A DNA stretch of 64,000 bases from JADLGH01 sp964586675 (lineage in GTDB: Bacteria; Desulfobacterota_D; UBA1144; Nemesobacterales; UBA2774). Under the pieces are notes generated by a model that was not told where the DNA came from, did no database searches, and saw only the letters and a program-made list of their open reading frames with translations. Positions 1 through 7,469 of this stretch are shown here, piece by piece. Each line of letters opens with the position of its first letter. The first letter of the stretch is position 1. The stretch covers positions 1-64,000 of the forward strand of contig CAZPHQ010000007.1 of the NCBI GenBank assembly GCA_964586675.1. The letters are read 5' to 3'. A program made the position numbers and the translations under genes.

Positions 1-121
1 ACTTTCGGCCCATAGCGCGGGCGATGGATTTACCTAGGGAGGTTTTACCCACGCCGGGAGGCCCAACGAGGCACATGACAGGTCCGCGTGTGCTCTTGCC
101 GAGCTTACGGACGGCGAGGAA
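1..121 (-). pseudogene. lon: Lon protease fragment, 5'-truncated at a sequence junction
   Basis: Read on the minus strand this is one open frame matching Lon ATP-dependent protease at the start of its AAA+ module: FLAVRKL, the Walker A loop GPPGVGKTS, then LGKSIARAMGRK. In the Lon family this part lies several hundred residues from the N-terminus, so coding should continue far to the right. Instead the match stops at about 119-122, where the next codons no longer fit the usual (R)I-x-EFLAVRKL, and the sequence becomes an unrelated gene on the other strand. The rest of lon runs off the left edge. It is either a truncated gene at a rearrangement breakpoint or an assembly join. The identification is firm; the cause of the break is not. 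Confidence 0.8.
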
Positions 122-1336
122 TATTACAGGAACGGCAAGAATTTCGACTGCGACGCCGGAGCGGAGTTTAACTCCAGCACGAACGCGCTTCACGCCGAGG
201 CCCTTCTAAACGCCGAAGACGAGTTCGACTTCAAGCAGTACGACACGAACAACGACGGCATTATAGAGCCCTCCGAGCTTGCGATCATAATAGCGATAGC
301 CAGGGATTCGAACTCGGGCTCGTCGATCAACACCTCATTCAAGCCTTACTGCAGCGGCGATACTTTCACAGTCGACGGCATGGAGATCGCGGAGACGGTT
401 CACCTTAACGTGATCTACGAGGCCGGCGGTCTCTCTGACGAGCAGAAGACGGAAAACATGATGGTGGCGATACACGAGCTCGGGCATCACATCCTCGGGC
501 TCGACGACCTCTACGGCAGATACAAGGGCGTCCACGACGGCACGAACTTTACGCAGCTCCTTGAATTCCAGGACGACTGCCCGGAAGACCTCAAGCCTGG
601 AGAGACCTGTCAGAACCGGTTCATGAACACAGCGCCTCACATGATTTCCCTGATGACTTATAAAACAGGCTACTATACCACGACTACACACATCGACGGA
701 TTCCACAAGCTTCACCTCGGATGGGTCCTGCCTTCGATACTCGAAGAAAAGGACGAGTACGAGCTTGCGGACGTCAAGATGAGTGAAGACGTTTACATAC
801 TGCCGAGAAGGAACGACGACGCGCGTGAATACGTCCTCCTGGAATCGAGGTTCGAAGAGCCGCTCATCAATGCCCCTCTCTACGACTACAACATCAACGA
901 CGACGGGCTCGCCGTATATCACGTGATCGAGCCGGGTCCGACGTGTCAGTCGGCTCTCGGTGCAGGCGCTCCGGACTGTAAGCCGATGATACCGCCCGCT
1001 TGTACAGCCGAGGGAATATGGTATCACAAGCACGGGAGCAACTTCGCCCGCCTCGGTCTCAGGTTGATCCAGCCCGACCTTGCCCATGTTTACGACAAGG
1101 ACAACAACAGCTCGGACAACGACTACGCGGAATTTCAGGAGCTCCTGTTCGGGTCTTGGGCCGGTGCGGACCTCCTCGACGACGGCACCCTCGAATGCAC
1201 GAACAATATCGGCGACGCGCTACCGGCCGGGAGCCAGCCGCTCCTGAGATGGGTAGACGGTTCGAAGAGCGGGTACAACCTCCTCGGAATAACGACGAGC
1301 GGCGACAGCGTAACGTTCCAGCTCACCGTGAACTGA
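122..1336 (+). CDS. M6-family (immune inhibitor A-like) secreted metallopeptidase, 5'-truncated
   Basis: The frame is open leftwards past the first ATG (380). Residues before that ATG carry an EF-hand-like calcium loop (DTNNDGIIEPSEL at about 239-277) of the kind that precedes the M6 catalytic core, so translation does not start at 380. The zinc site HELGHHILGLDDLYG (from about 473) fits HExxHxxGxxD of M6 peptidases. The C-terminal part is typical of secreted enzymes, with several Cys residues. No signal peptide is visible because the 5' end is replaced by lon sequence at about 122. The gene is followed by a good terminator. It is presumably an extracellular protease. The family call rests on the motif and the calcium loop; the left boundary is the junction, not a true start. 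Confidence 0.75.
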   Translation, partial: YYRNGKNFDCDAGAEFNSSTNALHAEALLNAEDEFDFKQYDTNNDGIIEPSELAIIIAIARDSNSGSSINTSFKPYCSGDTFTVDGMEIAETVHLNVIYEAGGLSDEQKTENMMVAIHELGHHILGLDDLYGRYKGVHDGTNFTQLLEFQDDCPEDLKPGETCQNRFMNTAPHMISLMTYKTGYYTTTTHIDGFHKLHLGWVLPSILEEKDEYELADVKMSEDVYILPRRNDDAREYVLLESRFEEPLINAPLYDYNINDDGLAVYHVIEPGPTCQSALGAGAPDCKPMIPPACTAEGIWYHKHGSNFARLGLRLIQPDLAHVYDKDNNSSDNDYAEFQELLFGSWAGADLLDDGTLECTNNIGDALPAGSQPLLRWVDGSKSGYNLLGITTSGDSVTFQLTVN

Positions 1337-1395
1337 GGCCGGGATGCCTGATTAAGAAATACGCCATTCTATTACCACCTCTCATACTCTCCCAG

Positions 1396-1431
1396 CCCGG
1401 CGTCCCCAGACAGGGATGCCGGGTTTCTTTT
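1396..1431 (+). terminator. Rho-independent terminator after M6 peptidase
   Basis: An 11-bp stem (CCCGGCGTCCC with GGGATGCCGGG, one G-T wobble) has a 6-nt loop and is followed by TTTCTTTT. It separates the peptidase gene from the next promoter element, which begins 9 bp later. Confidence 0.8.
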
Positions 1432-1439
1432 AGCCGGTT

Positions 1440-1468
1440 GAACCTTTCCCCGTTGCCGCGTGACTAAC
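1440..1468 (+). promoter_or_regulatory. ECF-type promoter element, copy 1 of 5
   Basis: GAACCTTT, 13 bp, then TGACTAAC. The GAAC core resembles the -35 of ECF sigma promoters, and about 17 bp separate GAACCT from ACTAAC. The same arrangement recurs at 2143, 2623, 3578 and 5037, always in front of a secreted-protein gene. The element ends 28 bp before the ATG at 1497. Confidence 0.7.
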
Positions 1469-1496
1469 TCTACAAATCGACACGGGAGGCAAAACA

Positions 1497-2042
1497 ATGA
1501 AAAATTCGATCACTTTGAAACTCGGCGTACTCGCGGTTCTGTTTCTGGCGGGGTTTATGCTCAGCCATGCAAGCCCGTCGCGCGCGGCGGACGAGATATT
1601 ACACATCGGTGGCGGGATGCTGCCCGATATAACGAGCCCCCTCGGGATCGAAGTCGCGGGCGAGATCGGCTACTGGGGAGGCGCTCTCAGGCTGGATGCG
1701 GCCGACGCTTCATATACAGCCGGCGGTAAATGCATTTTCAGGTACGGCATCGATCTCGCTAATTCCGGCTCCGCTCCGTCCGGCTCATTCTCATACAGGC
1801 TCAACGCAGGGGCATGGTCGAAAATAGTAGACGAGGGTGGAATAGGGGAGGGCGGGAGCGTAATTTCGATCGGCGAGATCGCCCTATCTCCCGGAAAGCA
1901 GAAGATAACGGTAAGGCTCGACAATAGCGAAGACGTTGCCGAGCTGGACGAGATGAATAACGTGCCGTTCGCCCTGAGGGTCGAAGTCTCAGGCGACTGC
2001 GAGCAGGGCCGTGAAAATCCCCCGCTCGTGGCGGGTAATTAA
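1497..2042 (+). CDS. Secreted CARDB-like domain protein
   Basis: The 181-residue product begins with a Sec signal peptide (KN...LAVLFLAGFMLSHASPSRAA, cleavage near residue 30). The mature part looks like one CARDB/Ig-like beta-sandwich. It has a FRYGIDLANSGSA strand, the SPGKQKITVRLD segment, and the characteristic end VAELDEMNN followed by a hydrophobic strand. CARDB modules are adhesion-type domains of exported proteins; a specific ligand cannot be assigned. A good Shine-Dalgarno (GGGAGG) precedes the ATG. It is monocistronic, with its own promoter element and terminator. The function is unknown beyond a likely cell-surface or periplasmic binding role. Confidence 0.65.
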   Translation: MKNSITLKLGVLAVLFLAGFMLSHASPSRAADEILHIGGGMLPDITSPLGIEVAGEIGYWGGALRLDAADASYTAGGKCIFRYGIDLANSGSAPSGSFSYRLNAGAWSKIVDEGGIGEGGSVISIGEIALSPGKQKITVRLDNSEDVAELDEMNNVPFALRVEVSGDCEQGRENPPLVAGN

Positions 2043-2091
2043 GGGAAATCCCTGGAGCTCTATTAAATTCAAGACCCCTTTGCGCAGTCTG

Positions 2092-2139
2092 CCCCCGCTC
2101 TTCCCTGTTTCTCCGGTTGAGCGGGGGTTTTTATTTTTC
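2092..2139 (+). terminator. Rho-independent terminator after CARDB-like gene
   Basis: A perfect 9-bp stem (CCCCCGCTC with GAGCGGGGG) is followed by a long T-rich tract. The next promoter element starts 3 bp further on. Confidence 0.85.
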
Positions 2140-2142
2140 TTT

Positions 2143-2171
2143 GAACCTTTTCCGGAAGCGCCGTTACTAAC
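2143..2171 (+). promoter_or_regulatory. ECF-type promoter element, copy 2 of 5
   Basis: GAACCTTT, 13 bp, TTACTAAC, then the shared downstream CTTTCAA. It ends 31 bp before the ATG at 2203, matching the other copies in spacing. Confidence 0.7.
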
Positions 2172-2202
2172 CTTTCAAACGCGGTAAAACGGGAGAGTAT
2201 AG

Positions 2203-2478
2203 ATGAAAGACCTGGCGATAATGGTGATAGGTATCCTGGCGATTGTAGCGGTTGCGAATACGAAGCAGATGGATATGCAGTCGGGGTTCGGAGGAGCTCA
2301 GGTCGTAAATCTCACCGAGGGGAATTTCATTGGAGATAACCTCCCGACGGATGCGGTAGCCGACCTCGACGAAGAACAGGAATCTTCACGGTACGAAGAA
2401 GAAACGGCTTACACTGACGACGCAGATTTCTACGATTCGATAGACGAAAGCTCGTTGAGGACTGCAGTGCTGAAATAG
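2203..2478 (+). CDS. Small acidic exported or membrane-anchored protein
   Basis: The 91-residue product is not recognised. Residues 4-18 form a hydrophobic helix (LAIMVIGILAIVAVA) that could be an uncleaved anchor or a short signal. The remainder is hydrophilic and very acidic, with clusters such as DLDEEQESS and YEEETAYTDDADFYDS, suggesting a disordered or calcium-binding tail outside the cytoplasm. GGGAG lies upstream of the ATG. It has its own ECF-like promoter and its own terminator, which supports a real gene despite the lack of homology. Its company in the array suggests the same trigger as the neighbouring secreted proteins. Confidence 0.55.
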   Translation: MKDLAIMVIGILAIVAVANTKQMDMQSGFGGAQVVNLTEGNFIGDNLPTDAVADLDEEQESSRYEEETAYTDDADFYDSIDESSLRTAVLK

Positions 2479-2533
2479 CAATTAAAGATGGAGGAGGATG
2501 GTCGGCCCTAACCGGGGCCGGCTCGTTAATGGT

Positions 2534-2573
2534 CCCCGGCTCTCCGGGTAAAGAGGGCCGGGGATTTTTTTTC
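2534..2573 (+). terminator. Rho-independent terminator after small acidic protein gene
   Basis: The stem CCCCGGC/GCCGGGG is extended imperfectly by CTCT/AGAG and followed by a run of eight T. Confidence 0.8.
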
Positions 2574-2622
2574 TTGGGCCATGCTGGAGAAGATTCTTTC
2601 TCATCGCCAAAAGAAATGCTTC

Positions 2623-2651
2623 GAACCTTTCTCACGCCGCCGGTTACTCAC
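2623..2651 (+). promoter_or_regulatory. ECF-type promoter element, copy 3 of 5
   Basis: GAACCTTT, 13 bp, TTACTCAC, followed by TTATCAA. It fixes the start of the next gene at the ATG at 2682, since upstream in-frame ATGs lie before or inside the promoter. Confidence 0.7.
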
Positions 2652-2681
2652 TTATCAACATCATGTAAGGAGGTAGGCAAA

Positions 2682-3494
2682 ATGCTTACACATCTTAATT
2701 TCAAAAAAGTTTTTTCAGTTTTCGCATTAACGGTTTTTATCTTTTTAAGCGCAGGCGCGGCAAAGAGCTTCGCTGCATGTCCCTACGATATACTCGCGCT
2801 CTGTAAGGTCGACGGCAAGTGGGTCAACTGCTGTGACCATTACGGATATACAGTAAACGGAGTTGAGAGGCCCTCGACGCCGAAGAGGAATCTGAACCTC
2901 AAGTCCGTAAAGCCCGCTCCAGGGAAGGAAGTCGTTGCGCAGTCAGCGGCGGGTCAGAAAACCTTCGGCGCAAAGGCTTCAGCGTCGAACGGAGGCGCAT
3001 CGATATACCAGATGAACGGTATGAGCGGCTCAGTGCCGATGAAGATCACGACGAAGCTCGTTAACGGAAACGAGGTGCACGTGCTCAAGCTCGCTTCACA
3101 GAACATGAACCAGGAAATGACCTGGAACGCAAAGCTGAACTGCGGCAGCGGCACGATTATAAATCACTTTGAGCTTCTTACGGCGAACGGACCGAAGGCG
3201 GTATTCCCCGTCGGAAACCATACGACGACGAGCGTCAACCGTAACATCGAAATAAAACCGTGGAGTCTCAATACGGTCGAGTCGCAGTGCGCCGAGGCGC
3301 TCTCGAAGGGAAACGGGACATATAACAATCAGGCCGTCATATGGCTCGAGCCTTCAACTGTCGACGTCGTAAGGTTCGGCGCGAGCTGCAAGTATTCCGG
3401 CACGAGCAACGTCGTCCAGTATAGCGGCCAGGTGAAGCCGAAGACAAAGGTGACGTGCACGCTGACGAACCCGCCCTACGTTCCCGAAACATAA
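2682..3494 (+). CDS. Secreted cysteine-containing protein of unknown function
   Basis: The 270-residue product has a clear signal peptide (NFKKVFSVFALTVFIFLSAG, cleavage after KSFA near residue 31). The mature N-terminus is Cys-rich (ACPYDILALC...NCC). It is followed by a low-complexity Lys/Ala/Ser linker and a beta-rich C-terminal half with further Cys, likely disulfide-bonded outside the cytoplasm. No family is recognised. The start is set by AAGGAGG 9 bp upstream and by the promoter element; an in-frame extension to 2529 would run back through the promoter and the previous terminator. The gene is monocistronic. Confidence 0.65.
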   Translation: MLTHLNFKKVFSVFALTVFIFLSAGAAKSFAACPYDILALCKVDGKWVNCCDHYGYTVNGVERPSTPKRNLNLKSVKPAPGKEVVAQSAAGQKTFGAKASASNGGASIYQMNGMSGSVPMKITTKLVNGNEVHVLKLASQNMNQEMTWNAKLNCGSGTIINHFELLTANGPKAVFPVGNHTTTSVNRNIEIKPWSLNTVESQCAEALSKGNGTYNNQAVIWLEPSTVDVVRFGASCKYSGTSNVVQYSGQVKPKTKVTCTLTNPPYVPET

Positions 3495-3519
3495 ACGTAC
3501 ATTCTCTATACCTTCCGGA

Positions 3520-3556
3520 AGCCCCCGACGGCCGCGCGCTCGAGGGGGCTTTTTTA
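3520..3556 (+). terminator. Rho-independent terminator
   Basis: AGCCCCC pairs with GGGGGCT, followed by a T6 run. It lies between the Cys-rich protein gene and promoter copy 4. Confidence 0.8.
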
Positions 3557-3577
3557 TGTCCAGCCGCCAAAAATTCC

Positions 3578-3606
3578 GAACCTTTCGCCCGCGCGAAGTT
3601 ACTCAC
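3578..3606 (+). promoter_or_regulatory. ECF-type promoter element, copy 4 of 5
   Basis: GAACCTTT, 13 bp, TTACTCAC followed by TTTCAAG. It ends 29 bp before the ATG at 3636, which has a strong AAAGGAGG Shine-Dalgarno. Confidence 0.7.
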
Positions 3607-3635
3607 TTTCAAGACCATTTAAAGGAGGAATAACC

Positions 3636-4964
3636 ATGAGAAGGTTATTCGGATTTATAAACGCCTATTACACGTCCGCACTTAGAAGCGGGATGCTTGC
3701 ATTGGCTGTAGGAATATTCGCTTTATCCGTTCCTGGCGTCGTAAGCGCCGCCGAGTTCGTTGTCGACAGCGCTATCGACGCCGTGGACGACAATCCCGGA
3801 GACGGGATCTGCGACGACGGCTCCGGGAACTGCACCCTTCGCGCGGCCGTCATGGAATCGAACGCGCTCGCCGGACAAGATGAGATAATCCTCTCGGACG
3901 AGATTTATCTTATAACGATCCCCGGCACTGACGACGTCGCGGCGGACGGCGACCTCGATATAAGGGACAGCCTTATAATACAGGGCGCCGGCGCGGACGA
4001 AACGGTGATCGACGCAGGGAACATCACGCGCGTATTTCACCTTTTAGACGATGACGACCTGTCGCAGATCGAGGTCGGGATTCTTGGTCTCACGATTCAA
4101 AACTCTGTCGCAGGCAACGCGGGCGGAGCTATAAGGAACGTCTCCGAGGTGCTTTTTCTCGAAGGCGTAAACATACAGGACAGCACCGCGCCAAGGGGCG
4201 GCGGAATCTATGTCGGGCCAGACGGCGGAGCCACTATATTCAGCTCCGCGATTATCAATAACAGCGCGACCGACGATCCGGGCGAGGAACGGGGTGGCGG
4301 CATATTCAATTCGGGGGAGACGGTAGTCTTAAACACGACAATCAGCGGAAATACAGCCGGCGACCTTGGCGGCGGAATTTTTAACGAGGGCGATTTCGTC
4401 TCCATTTTTTCAACCATAGCCGGTAACGTCACGGAAGCGGGGCTCGCAGGCGGGATACACCAGATCGTCGGAAGCGGCGCACAGTTTTTCGGAACTATAA
4501 TCGCCGATAACTCGACGGGCGACTGCGGCGGAATTCTCGTCGAGTCACTCGGGTATAACATGTCGACTACGGGCTGCAACTTGATCGACCCGACGGATTC
4601 GCCCGATACGGACCCGCTTCTCGGTCCGCTCCAGGATAACGGCGGCCCTACGCTTACGCATGCGCTCCAGGAAGGAAGCCCCGCGGTCGATTTCGCGGAC
4701 AACGAGCTCTTCTGCCTCGACGTCGGCATCGATCAGAGGGGAACCATAAGGCCCGTCGACGGTGACGGGGACGGCACTGCTATATGCGACGCGGGCGCTT
4801 TCGAGGCCGACCCTGTAGTGGTGATTCCAGACGGCGACGACGGCAGCGGCGGCTGCTCGATGGCAGAGCCGGGCGTCTCCGGAGCCGGAGCGCTGGCCGC
4901 ATATCTCCTCGTGCCGCTTTTTATATTGATCGCAAGAATCAGAAGAAGCCTCGGTTCCTTGTAA
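3636..4964 (+). CDS. CSLREA / choice-of-anchor Q surface protein with C-terminal sorting tail
   Basis: The 442-residue product has an N-terminal signal peptide ending near residue 38 (GVVSAA). Next comes a CSLREA-type domain (FVVDSAIDAVDD...CTLRAAVMESNA). A parallel beta-helix follows, with Asn/Gly-rich coils (NNSATDD, GGGIFNSGE, GGGIFNEGD). A choice-of-anchor Q-like end carries DNGGPTLTH, ADFAD-like and DQRGT...CDAGAFE. The extreme C-terminus is GGCSMAEPG, a hydrophobic helix, then RIRRSLGSL. That is the tripartite layout of Cys-type CTERM sorting signals. It is probably a surface-displayed adhesin-like protein. The domain calls are from recognisable signature motifs; the exact sorting family is uncertain. 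Confidence 0.75.
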   Translation: MRRLFGFINAYYTSALRSGMLALAVGIFALSVPGVVSAAEFVVDSAIDAVDDNPGDGICDDGSGNCTLRAAVMESNALAGQDEIILSDEIYLITIPGTDDVAADGDLDIRDSLIIQGAGADETVIDAGNITRVFHLLDDDDLSQIEVGILGLTIQNSVAGNAGGAIRNVSEVLFLEGVNIQDSTAPRGGGIYVGPDGGATIFSSAIINNSATDDPGEERGGGIFNSGETVVLNTTISGNTAGDLGGGIFNEGDFVSIFSTIAGNVTEAGLAGGIHQIVGSGAQFFGTIIADNSTGDCGGILVESLGYNMSTTGCNLIDPTDSPDTDPLLGPLQDNGGPTLTHALQEGSPAVDFADNELFCLDVGIDQRGTIRPVDGDGDGTAICDAGAFEADPVVVIPDGDDGSGGCSMAEPGVSGAGALAAYLLVPLFILIARIRRSLGSL

Positions 4965-4982
4965 CGAATAACACCTGGATGA

Positions 4983-5006
4983 GGCCGCTCCCGAGAAGGG
5001 GCGGCC
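4983..5006 (+). terminator. GC-rich hairpin after surface protein gene
   Basis: A 9-bp stem (GGCCGCTCC with GGGGCGGCC, one wobble) has a 6-nt loop. No T tract follows, so it may be a weak or factor-assisted terminator. Confidence 0.4.
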
Positions 5007-5036
5007 CGTTCGGGATAATTTAAGCGAGCGGAAAAT

Positions 5037-5065
5037 GAACCTTCCAACCACAAACTCCTACTCAC
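5037..5065 (+). promoter_or_regulatory. ECF-type promoter element, copy 5 of 5
   Basis: GAACCTTC, 13 bp, CTACTCAC followed by TTTTACAA. This is the most diverged copy but keeps the exact 13-bp spacing. It lies 131 bp before the preferred GTG start, leaving a leader of about 125 nt. Confidence 0.6.
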
Positions 5066-5196
5066 TTTTACAAATGAAAGGGATCGGAATGAGTCCGTAT
5101 ACGGTAAAAATAACCGCCCGTGGTCGCGAAAACAGGTTGAATCGCGGGTATAAATATTCTAGTATATGTCTACTTCTTCCAGAGGAGGATGGAGCG

Positions 5197-6510
5197 GTGT
5201 GTCCCGTCCGGGTTCTCTTTGTCCTGACGATTCTAATCTTCTCTCAATCGGCTTTCGCCCAGGTTAAGCTGACTGAAACCGAGGCCGGCAGGGCTTTTAA
5301 ATCCGGCGATTACAATAAGGCTCTCACCGAGCTCAACGTTCTCCTCGAACAATATCCGGACGACGCAGTAACGATTCTCCGCTACATAGGCATTTCGTAT
5401 CACCGCCTCGCGCAGTACGAAAAGGCTATCGCCGCGTTCGAAAAGGCGCTCGAAATCGATCCGCAAAACGTTCCCGCGCTCTTCTACATGGCCTCGACTT
5501 ATTTCAAGATAAGCGAGACGGCAGCGGCCCGGGAGATTTTCGAAAGGATCATCGGCCTCGCGCCGGAATCGCTCTACGCCGAATGGTCGGAGCGCTACGT
5601 CCAGGCGATAATCCAGCGGGAAACCGAATATAGACAGCCGGGCGGCCCCAGGCTCTACGAGGTGTTCCTGCAGGTCGCCCCGCAGCTCGACTTCAACGTC
5701 CCCGAAGACCCGAACGTCAGCAGCTCTTTCAGCGACGACGAATCCTTCAGGTTTACCGAATACGCCTCTCTCGGGCTCCGGACGAAGCAGCTCGGGAACT
5801 GGATGCTCGGGACATATTTCTCGACCTACCAGAGCCAGCATACGAAAAGGAGCATGAGGGAGTTTAACCTCTCGACGTTCAACATCACGCCCTACATCAA
5901 CTACACGACGACGATACTCGGAAAATCGTTTTCGCCGATGCTGAGCTACAATTTCAACTACTCCCTCCTCGATTACGAGAGCTACGGCAATTCGCACACT
6001 ATAACGGCGACCTTCAACACCGGGCTGACTCCCAACACCCTCACGATGCCCTACTACAGGATCTCGTTCGACAGCTTCGACGACAAGGGCTTCGACCCGG
6101 CGATTTCGTCCCGGAACGCGACGAACAACGCCGTCGGCATAGCGCAGTATTTCTTCTTCATGGAAAGGGCGATAAACGTCTGGCTCGCTTACGAGTTTCA
6201 GCATAACGACGCCGACGGGCTTAACTTTAACTTCAACGGCAACAAATTCGGCTCTGGGTTTTCCGTGCCGATAGTTTGGGAAATAAGGGGAGACCTGAGC
6301 GGGGAATATCAGAGGGACGACTATCCGGACTTTCAGGGTCCGAGAGACAGGGAGTCGAACAGGTTTAATGTATTCGTGCGCCTGGCGAGGAACATCGCCG
6401 GCCCGGTTTACGGGGCGTTCTCGTACAGCTACACGAACGAGAACTCGAATTACGAGGTGCTCGAGTTCGACAGGCATATTCTGACCTGGTCTCTCTTTCT
6501 CAGCTACTGA
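5197..6510 (+). CDS. TPR protein with C-terminal outer-membrane beta-barrel
   Basis: The GTG start is chosen because AGAGGAGG lies 8 bp upstream and the first 21 residues form an ideal signal peptide (VRVLFVLTILIFSQSAFA, cleavage before Q). Upstream in-frame ATGs (5035, 5074, 5089) lie in or near the promoter and would put a basic tail before the signal. The mature protein starts with about three TPRs (GDYNKALTELNVLLEQYPDD, YEKAIAAFEKALEIDPQN and one more). After a linker there are about 300 residues rich in alternating aromatic beta-strands ending in FLSY, as in outer-membrane barrels. The layout resembles SLAM-type surface assembly proteins, but that function is only a guess. It is co-transcribed with the next gene. 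Confidence 0.7.
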   Translation: MCPVRVLFVLTILIFSQSAFAQVKLTETEAGRAFKSGDYNKALTELNVLLEQYPDDAVTILRYIGISYHRLAQYEKAIAAFEKALEIDPQNVPALFYMASTYFKISETAAAREIFERIIGLAPESLYAEWSERYVQAIIQRETEYRQPGGPRLYEVFLQVAPQLDFNVPEDPNVSSSFSDDESFRFTEYASLGLRTKQLGNWMLGTYFSTYQSQHTKRSMREFNLSTFNITPYINYTTTILGKSFSPMLSYNFNYSLLDYESYGNSHTITATFNTGLTPNTLTMPYYRISFDSFDDKGFDPAISSRNATNNAVGIAQYFFFMERAINVWLAYEFQHNDADGLNFNFNGNKFGSGFSVPIVWEIRGDLSGEYQRDDYPDFQGPRDRESNRFNVFVRLARNIAGPVYGAFSYSYTNENSNYEVLEFDRHILTWSLFLSY

Positions 6511-6519
6511 GGTGAAATT

Positions 6520-7065
6520 ATGGATGTCATAAAGGAAAAAATGAAAACCCTCACGCGTGAAATCGGCAAGGTGATGCTGCTTCTCCTGCCCGTGTTTCTC
6601 ATCCACGTTCATCTCCTGGCCGCGGAGCCGGTTACGAATGCTGGTCTCGACGACGCCGAGAAGACGGACCTCGAAACGGGCGCCATAGAGCCTGTGGACT
6701 CCGTGAAGAATAACCCCGATCTGCTATACGTCCTGGAAACCCTGCTCCGCGCCCCGGTCACGCAGCTGAAGGACGGCGAGCCGCCCTACGACCAGCAGCC
6801 ACCGGACGCGCAGGACGATTTCAGGACGAGAGTCGTACCGACCGATCCGCCTACTGTTCCGACGGATCCCCCGCCGGTAATCCCGACCATGGCACCTCCG
6901 CCTGTTCCGACGAACCCACCCGTGCCCACGCTGCCGCCCGACAGGCCGAGGCCGGGATTCCCGTTATTCCCCGGAAGGCCGGTCAACCCCGATAACCCCA
7001 ATAACCCGGTTCCCACGAACCCGCCGGGACCGGGAGACCCGACCTTCCCGAATCCGAATCAGTAG
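6520..7065 (+). CDS. Exported proline-rich protein
   Basis: This 181-residue product follows the barrel gene by 9 bp and probably belongs to the same operon. A hydrophobic segment (VMLLLLPVFLIHVHLLAA) at about residues 18-35 is a signal peptide or anchor. The last 80 residues are mostly Pro-Thr-Asp/Asn repeats (PTDPPTVPTDPP, NPDNPNNPVPTNPP), an extended periplasm-spanning or cell-wall-type linker. No enzymatic domain is seen. A partner role to the upstream barrel protein is inferred only from the arrangement. Confidence 0.6.
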   Translation: MDVIKEKMKTLTREIGKVMLLLLPVFLIHVHLLAAEPVTNAGLDDAEKTDLETGAIEPVDSVKNNPDLLYVLETLLRAPVTQLKDGEPPYDQQPPDAQDDFRTRVVPTDPPTVPTDPPPVIPTMAPPPVPTNPPVPTLPPDRPRPGFPLFPGRPVNPDNPNNPVPTNPPGPGDPTFPNPNQ

Positions 7066-7356
7066 GCCGGCCCGGCCGCTGGGGTTCTCCCGGCGCGCGA
7101 GTGATTGATCGGGGATAACTCAACCAGATTCACAGACAGGGTTTACTATAAAAACGCTCAATCTTTCGATTGACATAGCTGCATGGCAAGTCGATCGTTC
7201 TAGCTCACTGTCCGACGTCTCAGTTAATAGCTGGAAAAGAATGGAAATGTGAAAAAAAGCCATTGGTTAGCTACGATGAAAATAAGCGACAATAGCGACA
7301 ATAATGTATAATCACATTCGATAGAAGCCGCTTGCGGTTTATTCAGGCCATTCCTC

Positions 7357-7439
<83 letters not shown>

Positions 7440-7469
7440 CATCCATATATTAGTGAAGCCTAAACATTC

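Noticed and set aside
5233..6612. Long open frame (459 codons) on the minus strand opposite the TPR-barrel gene
   Set aside because: It has no Shine-Dalgarno, no domain match and an Arg/Val/Glu-rich composition typical of antisense frames in GC-rich genes; the plus-strand TPR-barrel gene explains the region.
7286..7303. Tandem GCGACAATA as an integration site duplicate
   Set aside because: It is only two 9-bp copies in an AT-rich promoter region, with no matching copy past the methyltransferase.
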